Below the pieces are notes generated by a model. That model had not been told where the DNA came from and searched no databases. It worked only from the letters and a program-made list of their open reading frames with translations. Shown here piece by piece: positions 6,392 to 14,872 of a stretch of DNA of 24,323 nucleotides. Made by a program: the position numbers and the translations under genes. Each line of letters opens with the position of its first letter. Within the stretch, counting starts at the first letter, position 1. The DNA is from Treponema sp. (GTDB lineage: Bacteria > Spirochaetota > Spirochaetia > Treponematales > Treponemataceae): NCBI GenBank assembly GCA_016293495.1, contig JAEDED010000030.1, positions 1 to 24,323 on the forward strand, written 5' to 3'.

Positions 6392-7483
6392 ATGAAGAAA
6401 AAACTGCCTGTCATTTTGTTAATTATTGTTGTTCTGCTTGCAGGAATTGTTGCAGGTGGTTTTGGTTATGTCAAAGTTAACTCAAAGAGTGTTGCTTCAA
6501 AAGATTCTGAAAACCTTCAAACTGTTGATTTTGAAGTTAAGAACGGAATGTCTGCAAAAGCTGTAGGTAAAGAATTAAAAGACCTCGGTCTGATTAAAAA
6601 TGCTGACATCTTCTATATGTTTGCACGTTATCCAAAAGCGGGCGCTTTCTTTACCGGAAAAGATTCTTCAGTATTTAAAATTCAGACCGGTTATTACGAA
6701 CTTTCACCTGCAATGGATCTTGCAGAAATTTTTTCTGTAATCTGTACAGGAAAAGAAAAGTCCGTAGATGTTGTAATTCCTGAAGGTCTTACAATTACAA
6801 AGGTAGCAGAACGCCTCAGAACTGCAGGTCTAAAAAACGTGGACGATTTTGAACAGGTTGCTGCATGCGAAGGAAGAAAAATTTTTGAAGCACACGGTCT
6901 TAAAATAAAGGCTGATTCAGTTGAAGGATTCCTTTATCCAGATACTTATAACATTCCTTTAAGCTATGATTCTGAAAAAATCATCGGTCTTATGATTGAC
7001 AATTTAATGAAGAACATCACATCGTATAAAGAAACTGATGGTATTCAGAACAAATCAGATTTCTATGATCTTATGATTCTTGCTTCAATCATTGAACGTG
7101 AATACCGTGTAAAAGAAGAAGCCAGTTCAATTGCAGGCGTTTTCAAAAACAGACTCAGTATTAATATGCCGCTTCAGTCCTGCGCAACAGTTGAATACAT
7201 CATTACAGAAATCAATCACAAACCGCATCCAGACAGAATTTATTTTTCTGACCTTGAATCAACAAGTGCATACAATACTTATAAGTACCCGGGACTTCCA
7301 CCTGGACCGATAAGCAATCCTGGCATTACTGCAATCAGGGCTGCAGCCAATCCAGAAAAAAACAATTATCTTTACTTTACATTGACTGATGTCAACGCCG
7401 GCCGTCATACATTCTCAAGTTCTCTTGAAGCACATAATAAAGCTACAAACGAATTCCGCACAAAGAGAGACGCAAATAATTAA
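6392..7483 (+). CDS. mltG: Endolytic peptidoglycan transglycosylase MltG
   Basis: A 363-residue membrane-anchored enzyme of the YceG/MltG family that cuts nascent glycan strands and thereby sets their length. An N-terminal membrane segment (about 6-26) is followed by a LysM-like subdomain (near 44-120) and the catalytic domain: VVIPEGLT (127-134), FLYPDTYNIP (180-189), LASIIERE with the catalytic glutamate at E235 (equivalent to E218 of E. coli), and the conserved YPGLPPGPISNPG (299-311). Its stop codon overlaps the dnaG start in TAATG, so translation is coupled. It lies upstream of the replication/transcription genes and in the same region as the elongasome operon. Confidence 0.92.
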   Translation: MKKKLPVILLIIVVLLAGIVAGGFGYVKVNSKSVASKDSENLQTVDFEVKNGMSAKAVGKELKDLGLIKNADIFYMFARYPKAGAFFTGKDSSVFKIQTGYYELSPAMDLAEIFSVICTGKEKSVDVVIPEGLTITKVAERLRTAGLKNVDDFEQVAACEGRKIFEAHGLKIKADSVEGFLYPDTYNIPLSYDSEKIIGLMIDNLMKNITSYKETDGIQNKSDFYDLMILASIIEREYRVKEEASSIAGVFKNRLSINMPLQSCATVEYIITEINHKPHPDRIYFSDLESTSAYNTYKYPGLPPGPISNPGITAIRAAANPEKNNYLYFTLTDVNAGRHTFSSSLEAHNKATNEFRTKRDANN

Positions 7484-9255
7484 TGGCTGGTCGTATTTCA
7501 AGACAGACAATTGATGCTCTTGCAGGCTGTGATTTAGTCAGCGTTGTAAATGATTATACCCACATGGAAAAAAAAGGAAGCGCCTGGTGGGGCTGCTGTC
7601 CGTTCCATCACGAAAAGACAGCTTCGTTTCATATTGAAGAAGGAAAAAATCTTTACTATTGCTTCGGCTGTCATGCCGGCGGTGATATTGTAAAATTCTA
7701 CATGGAAATGGAAAAAGTTTCTTACGTAGATTCGATTGTTGCGCTTGCAAAAAGATTCAATATTGAAGTTGTTTACGAAGACGGCTCATATGTTCCCGAA
7801 CAGAGGGACAATACAAAGGAATTATATATTGACCTTTATAACCGCACTGCGTCAATGTTCCATTATCTTCTTACAGAAACCCCTCAGGGAAAGCCAGCTC
7901 TTGAATATATTACAAAACGCGGTCTTACAATGGACACTATTCACAAGTTCAAGCTTGGATACAGTCCTGCCGACCGCCGATGGCTTAAAAACTTTCTTGT
8001 TTCAAAGAATTTCTCAAATGAGTTTCTTGCAAAATCAGGTCTGTTCAGCGCAAAGTATCCCGACATTACAATCTTTGCCGGCCGTCTCATGTTCCCGATT
8101 TTTGACAAGAACGGCGAGGCTGTCGCAATGGGCGGCCGTATTCTTGAAGGTGAAGGGCCGAAGTACATCAATAGCCCTGAAATGCCTCACTATAAAAAAC
8201 GCGAAACACTTTATGCATATAACTTTGCCAAAAAGGCAATCCGCGAACGAAAGCAGGTAATTCTCTGCGAAGGATACATGGATGCAATTGCCTACCATCA
8301 GTGCGGAATCGATTATGCCGTTGCTCCGCTTGGAACATCCTTTACTGACGGCCAGCTTAAAATGCTTGCACCGTTTGTTACTACCGTTCTTCTTTCTTTT
8401 GACTCTGACGGCGCCGGACAGGCTGCAACTTACAAGGCAATCCTTCTGTGCCGCAGCCTTGATCTTTCGGTAAAGATAATCAAGCTTCAAGGCGGAAAAG
8501 ACCCTGCCGAAATTATGATTAATTTTGGGGCCGACACATTGACGAATTATGTTGAAAATGCTATATTAGACAATGATTTTTTATTATCTAAACTAGTCGA
8601 AAAATACCCTAAGAAGACTCCTGAGGACAAGATAAAAGCTGCTCTGGAGTTTTTCCCGTATGTAGATTCACTTAGTTCAGATATTCAAAAAGATTCAACT
8701 CTTGAGCAATTTGCTCAGGCGTTTAATACCAAACTGGAGGCCGTAAAGAAAGATTTCATAAATCGTGAACAGGCTCGTTCCCGTATAGATTCGATTAAAA
8801 AGGCAGATGGGGCTCCGGTTATTCAGGATATTAAACTTAATGCCGAGCTTAGAACAATCCTTGCCGTAATTTCAAATTTAGAACACATCAATCTATTGCA
8901 CGAACAGTTGACTGTAAATGATTTTGAAGATCCTTTAGCCCGAAAGTTATTCATCATTTTAGAGGAATGTTATAGGGAACAGGAATATTCCATCTCAGGA
9001 ATACTGAATCACTGCGCAGAAGAAGAAGTACAGAGGATGATTACAAAGGTAATTGCATCCAGAGAATTTGAAGAAAACAACCTTCAGTATGTGCGCGAAA
9101 GTATCCATGCAATAAAAAGAAACAGTCTTGAACGCCAGCGTGACAGACTTATGTTGCAAATACGAGACTTTAGAGTAGTAACTCCTGATGATCAGAATAC
9201 CCTGACTCAATTCCTTGCTGAAAAGATGGACATCGACAAAAAACTGCAAGAGTAG
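7483..9255 (+). CDS. dnaG: DNA primase DnaG
   Basis: A 590-residue primase that lays down RNA primers at the replication fork. The N-terminal CHC2 zinc finger has C39 and H42 in CCPFH and C60/C63 in YYCFGC. The catalytic core follows, with the Toprim motifs CEGYMDA and SFDSDGAGQAA, and PLGTSFTDGQ between them. The C-terminal 150 residues are helical and should contain the helicase-binding region. The ATG shares its A with the mltG stop codon, and rpoD begins 10 bp after the stop. This is a dnaG-rpoD arrangement like the macromolecular-synthesis operon, but without rpsU. Confidence 0.95.
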   Translation: MAGRISRQTIDALAGCDLVSVVNDYTHMEKKGSAWWGCCPFHHEKTASFHIEEGKNLYYCFGCHAGGDIVKFYMEMEKVSYVDSIVALAKRFNIEVVYEDGSYVPEQRDNTKELYIDLYNRTASMFHYLLTETPQGKPALEYITKRGLTMDTIHKFKLGYSPADRRWLKNFLVSKNFSNEFLAKSGLFSAKYPDITIFAGRLMFPIFDKNGEAVAMGGRILEGEGPKYINSPEMPHYKKRETLYAYNFAKKAIRERKQVILCEGYMDAIAYHQCGIDYAVAPLGTSFTDGQLKMLAPFVTTVLLSFDSDGAGQAATYKAILLCRSLDLSVKIIKLQGGKDPAEIMINFGADTLTNYVENAILDNDFLLSKLVEKYPKKTPEDKIKAALEFFPYVDSLSSDIQKDSTLEQFAQAFNTKLEAVKKDFINREQARSRIDSIKKADGAPVIQDIKLNAELRTILAVISNLEHINLLHEQLTVNDFEDPLARKLFIILEECYREQEYSISGILNHCAEEEVQRMITKVIASREFEENNLQYVRESIHAIKRNSLERQRDRLMLQIRDFRVVTPDDQNTLTQFLAEKMDIDKKLQE

Positions 9256-9265
9256 TCAGAAGTAA

Positions 9266-11395
9266 ATGAAGAGAAAGACTGAAGAAAAACAAACAGCAAA
9301 AGCAAGCAAAACTACAAAAACAACTAAAGCAACAAAAGTGACTAAAACAGAAAAAACTGCAAAAGCTGAAAAAACAACAAAGACAAGCAAATCAGCAAAA
9401 GCCGAAAAAACTGCAAAAACAGCAAATTCTGAAAAAGCTACAAAGACAGAAAAAACTGTAAAAACAGAAAATAAAGCAAAAGCTGAAAAAGAAGTTAAAA
9501 CAACAAAAAAAGCTTCGCCAGCTCCAAAAGCTGTTAAAGAAGAAAATGTTGAAAAAATCGAAAAACCTGTAAAAGCATCAAAATCAAAAGAAGAACCAGA
9601 TCAGGACATTGAATTTGCAAAACTTTTTGTTTTCATCAAAGACCAGAAAGTTATTACATGGGATGAAATCAACGATGTAGTTGGTGTTGAATTTGCAACA
9701 CAGCAGATGGATAAAATCATCTCAATGATGGAAAAAAACAAAGTTCAGATTCAGGAAATTGAACCTGATTTTGCTGATGACGAAGATGATGTTGTTGTAG
9801 AAGAAGCAGATGATGACGACCTTGATATGGAAGAGGACGCCGATGCTGAAATCGTTGAACAGACAGAAAATGAATCGTTAACAAAAAAACGCCTCGTAAG
9901 TACAGATAAAGATTCATCAAGTGATGATCCTATCCGTCTTTACCTCAGAGATATCGGTAAAGAAAATCTTTTGACTGCTGAACAGGAAGTTACTCTTTCA
10001 AAGCAGATGGAAGACGGAGAAAATATCATTAAAGATGTAATCAAGAACTCGGGATTGATGATTCCTGAATTCTTCTATATTGCACAGAAAGCATTTACAA
10101 GAATCGACATGCATGAACCAGGTCGTCCTCGTAAAGAAATCAACGAAGAAATGGCAGAAAAGCGCCGTTTAAAGAGTTCTTACAGTGAATATCTTAAGCC
10201 CGTTCTTCCTGAACTCAAACAGTACATGCAGATTAAACGCAATATGTACGAAATGGATCAGAACGAAAAGGTTTATGAAAATTCAGAAATCCTTAAACTT
10301 AGAAAAGTAATCGTTCCACAGCTTCAGAAAACTGACATTCAGTCTGAAGAAATTGAACGTTTCAGCAAAAAATTCCTTGAAGCTACAAAGAAGATTGCAG
10401 AATATCATCACAAGCAGGAAAAGAAAATGAAAGAGCTTCGTGTTTCTGATGCCGTACAGCTGAGAAAACTCGGACGCCGTGTTTCTATCCGTTCAGAAGC
10501 TGCAAAACTCGAAAAAGAACTTGGAATGAAGGCAGACGAAATCCGCGAGATTTACACACAGATTCAGAAGATTGACAGAAAGCTCAATCACCTCGAATGG
10601 GAATTTGAAAACAATATTGATGAAATCCTTGAACAGGCAAAAGAAATCCAGCGCGGACAGAAAATGATGGAAATTGCAAAAAATCACCTGATTAATGCAA
10701 ACCTCCGTCTTGTTGTTGCCATTGCTAAAAAATATACAAACCGCGGTTTACAGTTCTTTGATCTCGTTCAGGAAGGTAATATCGGTTTGATTAAAGCCGT
10801 AGAAAAATTTGAATACCGCAAGGGTTACAAATTTTCAACATATGCAACATGGTGGATCCGTCAGGCTATCACCAGATCAATCTCTGATCAGGCACGTACA
10901 ATTCGTGTTCCGGTTCACATGATTGAACAGATTAACAAGGTTGTACGCGAAAGCCGTCAGCTTATGCAGAAACTTGGTCGTGAACCAACCGATGAAGAAA
11001 TTGCTCAGCAGCTCGGATGGCCGGTTGCCCGCGTTAAGCAGGTTAAAAATGTTGCAAGGGAACCAATTTCTCTTGAAACTCCAATCGGTGAAGAAGAAGA
11101 TTCATCTTTGGGAGACTTCATTGAAGACAAAGAAGTTGAAAATCCAGCTTCTCAGACTGCTTACACATTGCTTCAGGAACAGCTCCGTGAAGTATTGAGT
11201 ACACTTCCACCAAGAGAACAGGAAGTTCTCAAGATGAGATTTGGTCTTGATGACGGATATTCCCTTACTTTGGAAGAAGTTGGTCTTTATTTCAATGTTA
11301 CTCGTGAACGTATCCGTCAGATTGAAGCTAAAGCTTTGAGAAGACTTCGTCATCCAAGACGTGCAAGTTCACTTAGAGACTACATTGAAATCTAA
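9266..11395 (+). CDS. rpoD: Primary sigma factor RpoD with long lysine-rich N-terminal tail
   Basis: A 709-residue housekeeping sigma70. All core regions are present: 1.1 (about 114-166), an acidic linker (168-200), 1.2 (220-255), a non-conserved insert (256-470), region 2 from NHLINANLRLVVAIAKKY through YATWWIRQAITRSISDQARTIRVP (473-550), region 3 (551-630) and region 4 ending VTRERIRQIEAKALRRLRHP (678-698). The unusual part is residues 1-112, a low-complexity Lys/Thr/Ala/Glu tail with 34 lysines in the first 110 residues and short KTxKT/KAEK units, placed before region 1.1. It resembles a histone H1 tail. Lysine codons there are nearly all AAA. The ATG at 9266 has only a weak Shine-Dalgarno, so the exact start is less certain than the gene. 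Confidence 0.96.
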   Translation: MKRKTEEKQTAKASKTTKTTKATKVTKTEKTAKAEKTTKTSKSAKAEKTAKTANSEKATKTEKTVKTENKAKAEKEVKTTKKASPAPKAVKEENVEKIEKPVKASKSKEEPDQDIEFAKLFVFIKDQKVITWDEINDVVGVEFATQQMDKIISMMEKNKVQIQEIEPDFADDEDDVVVEEADDDDLDMEEDADAEIVEQTENESLTKKRLVSTDKDSSSDDPIRLYLRDIGKENLLTAEQEVTLSKQMEDGENIIKDVIKNSGLMIPEFFYIAQKAFTRIDMHEPGRPRKEINEEMAEKRRLKSSYSEYLKPVLPELKQYMQIKRNMYEMDQNEKVYENSEILKLRKVIVPQLQKTDIQSEEIERFSKKFLEATKKIAEYHHKQEKKMKELRVSDAVQLRKLGRRVSIRSEAAKLEKELGMKADEIREIYTQIQKIDRKLNHLEWEFENNIDEILEQAKEIQRGQKMMEIAKNHLINANLRLVVAIAKKYTNRGLQFFDLVQEGNIGLIKAVEKFEYRKGYKFSTYATWWIRQAITRSISDQARTIRVPVHMIEQINKVVRESRQLMQKLGREPTDEEIAQQLGWPVARVKQVKNVAREPISLETPIGEEEDSSLGDFIEDKEVENPASQTAYTLLQEQLREVLSTLPPREQEVLKMRFGLDDGYSLTLEEVGLYFNVTRERIRQIEAKALRRLRHPRRASSLRDYIEI

Positions 11396-11403
11396 ATAGT
11401 ACA

Positions 11404-11434
11404 TAGACATAACGGCTTATTTACTATATAGTAA
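11404..11434 (+). promoter_or_regulatory. Promoter with overlapping palindrome before the zinc-ribbon gene
   Basis: TAGACA (11404-11409) and TATAGT (11427-11432), each 5/6 to consensus, are spaced by 17 bp. A perfect 14-bp palindrome TTACTATATAGTAA (11421-11434) covers the -10 box. A protein bound there would block RNA polymerase. The operator role is inference. Confidence 0.5.
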
Positions 11435-11466
11435 CAAAATACACACATTAAAGAGGTTTAACTTTT

Positions 11467-12384
11467 ATGCAGATGATAGATGTTCGTGACAAATTACAGT
11501 CGCTTCAGGATGTACTTTCAGAAAAGTACTCAATTGAAAAAAAGGTAGAAGAAGCACCAAGACAGTTAAGTTCACAGGAAGAATTGCTTGCTCGTCTTAG
11601 AAAAGAATATCTTGAAAAGAATACTGTGTATGAAGAATGCAAAGAAAAAGTAGGCCAACTCGAAGTTGAACTTAGAGAAGCTGAAAAATCAAGAGAAGAA
11701 GGCGAAAAAGGAATGGATAACATTGCTACTCACCGTGAATATGAAGCTCTTGATAAACAGATTACAGAAGCAACAGCAAAAGAAGCAGAAGTTCGCAAAG
11801 AACTTGATAAAGAAAAGAAAAAACTTAACGAATTGAATGAAAATCTTAAGATGGACGAATCAATGATTAAAGCCCAGGAAACAGATTTGAATTCACAGAA
11901 AGCTTCTCTTGATAAACAGCTTTCAAAATACAAGACACAGCTTGAAAAACTTGAAAAGAAAGAAGCTGAAGTTACTGAAGGTCTTGATACAGAAATCGTA
12001 TATAAGTTCCAGAGAATCATTCAGCGCAACAGTGAAGGAATCGTTGCTGTTAAAAACGGTGTTTGTGAAGGATGTCATATGATTCTTCCTGCACAGTTTG
12101 CAAACGAAGTTCATGAAGGTGACAAAACATTGTTCTGTCCATACTGCAGCCGTATTCTTTTCTATCAGGAATCAGATGGTACTGAAGAAGATTACTACTC
12201 AATGGCAGAAGCTGGAAGTCTTTCTGATGATCTCGGTGATGAATTCGCTGATGAAAAACTTGACGATGATGAAGAATATTCAGATAACGAAAACTACACA
12301 GAAAAATCTTCAGATTATGACGAAGATATAGATGACGAAGATGATTCTGATGAATCAGATGATTCAGATGAAGATTCTGAATAA
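11467..12384 (+). CDS. Coiled-coil C4 zinc-ribbon protein, CdsZ/CT398 type, with acidic tail
   Basis: A 305-residue cytoplasmic protein. Residues 10-170 form a long Glu/Lys-rich coiled-coil hairpin, followed by a C4 zinc ribbon (PF02591 type) with CEGC (C200, C203) and CPYC (C224, C227). The closest characterised relative I know is Chlamydia CT398/CdsZ, which has the same coiled-coil plus zinc-ribbon build and is reported to bind sigma54 and type III secretion components. The last 49 residues contain 29 Asp/Glu, an acidic tail beyond the usual domain end. A Shine-Dalgarno AGAGG lies 10 bases upstream; the ATG two codons later is an alternative start. It follows rpoD, has its own promoter, and is followed directly by rnpB. 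Confidence 0.8.
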   Translation: MQMIDVRDKLQSLQDVLSEKYSIEKKVEEAPRQLSSQEELLARLRKEYLEKNTVYEECKEKVGQLEVELREAEKSREEGEKGMDNIATHREYEALDKQITEATAKEAEVRKELDKEKKKLNELNENLKMDESMIKAQETDLNSQKASLDKQLSKYKTQLEKLEKKEAEVTEGLDTEIVYKFQRIIQRNSEGIVAVKNGVCEGCHMILPAQFANEVHEGDKTLFCPYCSRILFYQESDGTEEDYYSMAEAGSLSDDLGDEFADEKLDDDEEYSDNENYTEKSSDYDEDIDDEDDSDESDDSDEDSE

Positions 12385-12412
12385 AACTAATTTGTAATAA
12401 ACAAAGAAGAGA

Positions 12413-12418
12413 TATAAT
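12413..12418 (+). promoter_or_regulatory. -10 box of rnpB
   Basis: A perfect TATAAT lies six bases before the predicted 5' end of the RNase P RNA at about 12424. The -35 region falls just after the zinc-ribbon stop codon and is weak (TTGTAA at 12392-12397 with a short 15-bp spacer is the best candidate). Confidence 0.6.
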
Positions 12419-12423
12419 CGCAT

Positions 12424-12797
12424 GAGACTCCATGATGATATGGAGTTTTCATGAGGCAAAGTCCGGGCTCCACCGGAAAAAATGCCGGATAAGAACCGGG
12501 CAGAATTCGGCAGTTGCATAATTTACTTGCATAACCCGAAATCTGACAGAAAGTGCAACAGAAAATAACCGCACTGGTAACAGTGTAAGGGTGAAAAGGC
12601 GGGGTAAGAGCCCACCGGGTTTCTGGTAACAGGAACCGCTGGAAAACCTCATTTGGAGCAAGGTCAAGCAGCAGCTAATTGTTCCGGGATTTATAGCTGC
12701 GGGTAGACCGCTAAAGGTTCAGGGTAATCTGAACTTCGGATAGATGGTTATGCGGATGAATAATCCAGACCAGAACTCGGCTTACCGTCTCTTTTTT
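12424..12797 (+). ncRNA. rnpB: RNase P RNA (M1-like, type A)
   Basis: The catalytic RNA of RNase P, which trims the 5' leaders of tRNA precursors. Conserved elements are all in order: AAAGTCCGGGCTCCA (12458-12472), GACAGAAAGTGC with ACAGAAAATAACCGC (12544-12572), AGGGTGAAAAGGCGGGGTAAGAGCCCACCG (about 12588-12617), GGTAACAGGAACCG, TTGGAGCAAGGTCAA, GGGTAGACCGCT, ATAGATGGTTAT and CAGAACTCGGCTTAC (12770-12784). P1 pairs GAGAC (12424-12428) with GTCTC (12787-12791). A short hairpin CTCCAT/ATGGAG at 12428-12445 fits P3. A T run at 12792-12804 marks the 3' end and probable termination. Ends are approximate to a few bases. Confidence 0.93.
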
Positions 12798-12805
12798 GTT
12801 TTTTA

Positions 12806-12811
12806 TATAAT
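12806..12811 (+). promoter_or_regulatory. Possible -10 box of the TPR gene
   Basis: TATAAT at 12806-12811 follows the rnpB T run and lies nine bases before the ATG at 12821. The -35 candidate (TTACCG, 12782-12787) is poor and falls inside rnpB. No Shine-Dalgarno is seen, so a leaderless transcript is possible; read-through from rnpB is the alternative. Confidence 0.35.
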
Positions 12812-12820
12812 GTGGGTGTT

Positions 12821-13756
12821 ATGAAACGAGGGGAAAAGAACAGCTCAATTGTCAGAAAAAAAGGAAAACTTATTCCTGTTCTGCTTATTGTTACAGCAGC
12901 AGTAGCTTTGCTGTCTGTTATTGTTGTCTTTATCTCTATGTGGATTAAACGTAATTCCGGCAATTCTTACAAGGAATTATGGGCCGCAAGAAACTATTCT
13001 GCAGTTTACGAAAAATCAACAAACGACATTGAAAAAAATCCATTAGACAATTCAGTTCTCATATATCGCGGTTATGCAGCCTTCTATATTGCTGTTTCAG
13101 AAAACAATCCTGAACTGGCACTTTCATATATTGATGAATCTATCCGCTGCCTTCGCGTAGCATTATTTGAAGCTAAGGAAAAAACTGTACCGCAGATTAA
13201 ATATATGCTCGGTAAGGCTTATTTCCATAAAAATATTATCTGTTCTTATCATTTCTATGCAGACCTTGTTGTAAAATACCTTCAGGAAGCGCTTGATGCA
13301 GGTTATCAGGCTGATGATATTCCTGAACTTCTTGGTTTGAGTTATGGTCAGTTAGGAATGCCTTATGAAAGCATCAAAAGTTTTAGTGATGCTTTACTTG
13401 TTCACGAATCTCCATTCCTTTTGTTTAATATTGCAAAAGAATATTATGCACAGGGCCAGATTTCTGCTGCTAAACAGTATCTGTTCCAGGTAACATCAAA
13501 TGCCGGTGATGACATCCTTTTAATCAAGAGTCAGAACCTCCTTGCAAAGATTTATATTGATGAAGAAAAATATGATGATGCAAAGGCTCTTTACGAACAG
13601 GTTCTTGAAAAAGATGATAACTGTGCAGAAACTCATTATGGCCTCGGTGTCATTTATGAAAAAAACGGCGATTTAATCAAAGCACGTTCAGAATGGCGTA
13701 AAAGTCTCAATATTGACAGTACTTATGAAGACGCTTTGAAGAAAGTTTACAGATAA
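12821..13756 (+). CDS. Membrane-anchored TPR-repeat protein
   Basis: The frame encodes 311 residues from ATG 12821; a GTG three codons upstream (12812) would begin immediately at the -10-like hexamer. A basic N-terminus (KRGEKNSSIVRKKGK) precedes a single membrane segment at about 17-41, then a helical domain built of TPR-like units. Recognisable ones are KYMLGKAYFHKNI, PELLGLSYGQLGMPYESIKSFSDAL, LLFNIAKEYYAQGQISAAKQYL, NLLAKIYIDEEKYDDAKALYEQVLEKD and THYGLGVIYEKNGDLIKARSEWRKSL. TPR proteins are scaffolds for other proteins; the domain should be periplasmic. Its place just before mreB suggests a link with cell-shape or wall assembly, which is inference. Confidence 0.8.
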   Translation: MKRGEKNSSIVRKKGKLIPVLLIVTAAVALLSVIVVFISMWIKRNSGNSYKELWAARNYSAVYEKSTNDIEKNPLDNSVLIYRGYAAFYIAVSENNPELALSYIDESIRCLRVALFEAKEKTVPQIKYMLGKAYFHKNIICSYHFYADLVVKYLQEALDAGYQADDIPELLGLSYGQLGMPYESIKSFSDALLVHESPFLLFNIAKEYYAQGQISAAKQYLFQVTSNAGDDILLIKSQNLLAKIYIDEEKYDDAKALYEQVLEKDDNCAETHYGLGVIYEKNGDLIKARSEWRKSLNIDSTYEDALKKVYR

Positions 13757-13765
13757 TTAAAATTT

Positions 13766-13807
13766 GAATTTCTTTTTATTGAAATTCTGTTAAAATAGAA
13801 ATAAAAT
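13766..13807 (+). promoter_or_regulatory. mreB operon promoter with inverted repeat
   Basis: TTGAAA (13779-13784) and TAAAAT (13802-13807), each 5/6 to consensus, have a 17-bp spacer. Transcription would begin near 13814. A perfect 7-bp inverted repeat GAATTTC (13766-13772) / GAAATTC (13781-13787), with an 8-base spacer, overlaps the -35 box and could be an operator or a weak hairpin for the upstream TPR gene. Confidence 0.5.
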
Positions 13808-13826
13808 AAAAATGTATGGGGGAAAA

Positions 13827-14861
13827 ATGCTTTTCAACAATTTTGTCACAGATATCGGTATCGATTTAGGAACTTGTAATACTCTTATTTATGTTCGCGG
13901 AAAGGGCATTGTTATTGATGAACCTTCTGTAGTTGCAGTTGAAAAAGGCACTAATGTAGTATATGCAGTCGGAGCTGAAGCTAAAAGAATGCTTTGGAAA
14001 ACTCCTGGAAATATCGTAGCTATCAGACCTTTGGCTGATGGTGTAATCGCAGATATCGATTCCTGCGAAAAAATGATCAAGTATTTTATCAGTAAGATTC
14101 TTCCAAAACACAGAATCTTTACTTCAACACGTATGAAGATTGGTATTCCATCTTGTATTACAGAAGTTGAACGCCGTGCAGTAATTGAAGCTGCTCTTAA
14201 AGCTGGTGCAAAGGAAGTAGAAGTAATTCCAGAAAGCCTTGCCGCTGCTATCGGTGCTAAGATTCCTATTCACGAACCTGCTGGTCATATGATCTGTGAC
14301 ATCGGTGGTGGTACTGCAGAAATCTCAGTAATCTCTCTCGGTGGTATGGTTATTACGTCATCTATCCGTGTCGGTGGAAATAAATTTGACGAAACAATCG
14401 TTAAACATATTCAGAACGTTCATAATCTTATGATCGGTCAGCAGACAGCTGAAAAACTCAAGATTGAAATCGGAAACGTTGCTCCAGACAAGAATATCGA
14501 AAAGATGGAAGTTAAGGGACGTGATACAACAACAGGTCTTCCACGCCGTCTTGAAATCGACTCTGTAGAAATCCGTGAAGCATTGAAAGAACCAGTAAAC
14601 ATGATTATCGAAGAAATCAAGTCTACATTGGGACGCACTCCACCAGAACTCGCTGCTGATATCGTTGAACGCGGAATTGTAATGACAGGTGGTGGTTCTA
14701 TGCTTAAGGGACTTTCTAAACTTATTTCAAAGGAAACTAACGTACCTGTAATTCTTGCAGAACGTCCACTTGAATGTGTAGCTTTGGGTGCCGGTGAAGC
14801 ATTCGAATTGTACAAGGATATGTCTTTAGACAGAGCTATCTACGATAACCTTAACGGCTAA
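13827..14861 (+). CDS. mreB: Rod-shape actin homologue MreB
   Basis: The bacterial actin that forms membrane-bound filaments guiding lateral wall synthesis; 344 residues from the chosen start. ATG 13827 has GGGGG five bases upstream; the in-frame ATG at 13812 lacks a ribosome-binding site and lies at the predicted transcription start, so it is rejected. Actin-fold ATP-binding motifs are complete: phosphate-1 DIGIDLGTCNTLIY near the N-terminus, phosphate-2 CDIGGGTAEISVISLGG in the middle, and the adenosine motif GIVMTGGGSMLKGL towards the C-terminus. It is the first gene of mreB-mreC-mreD-PBP2-rodA. It could be any MreB paralogue, but the operon makes it the elongasome one. Confidence 0.96.
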   Translation: MLFNNFVTDIGIDLGTCNTLIYVRGKGIVIDEPSVVAVEKGTNVVYAVGAEAKRMLWKTPGNIVAIRPLADGVIADIDSCEKMIKYFISKILPKHRIFTSTRMKIGIPSCITEVERRAVIEAALKAGAKEVEVIPESLAAAIGAKIPIHEPAGHMICDIGGGTAEISVISLGGMVITSSIRVGGNKFDETIVKHIQNVHNLMIGQQTAEKLKIEIGNVAPDKNIEKMEVKGRDTTTGLPRRLEIDSVEIREALKEPVNMIIEEIKSTLGRTPPELAADIVERGIVMTGGGSMLKGLSKLISKETNVPVILAERPLECVALGAGEAFELYKDMSLDRAIYDNLNG

Positions 14862-14872
14862 TCATTCCTCGT

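Noticed and set aside
7736..8260. Long plus-strand frame inside dnaG (174 codons), plus minus-strand frames at 7941-8490
   Set aside because: They are shadows of dnaG in other frames; the proteins look random, rich in Ser/Arg/Leu, with no motif or ribosome-binding site.
9266..9601. Lysine-rich start of rpoD as a sign of frameshift or sequencing error
   Set aside because: The frame runs unbroken into region 1.1 with consistent codon use (AAA for Lys), so it reads as a real low-complexity tail.
12050..12433. Minus-strand frame of 127 codons over the zinc-ribbon gene end and rnpB start
   Set aside because: The His/Leu-rich product is the reverse reading of Asp/Glu codons in the acidic tail and runs into rnpB; not a gene.
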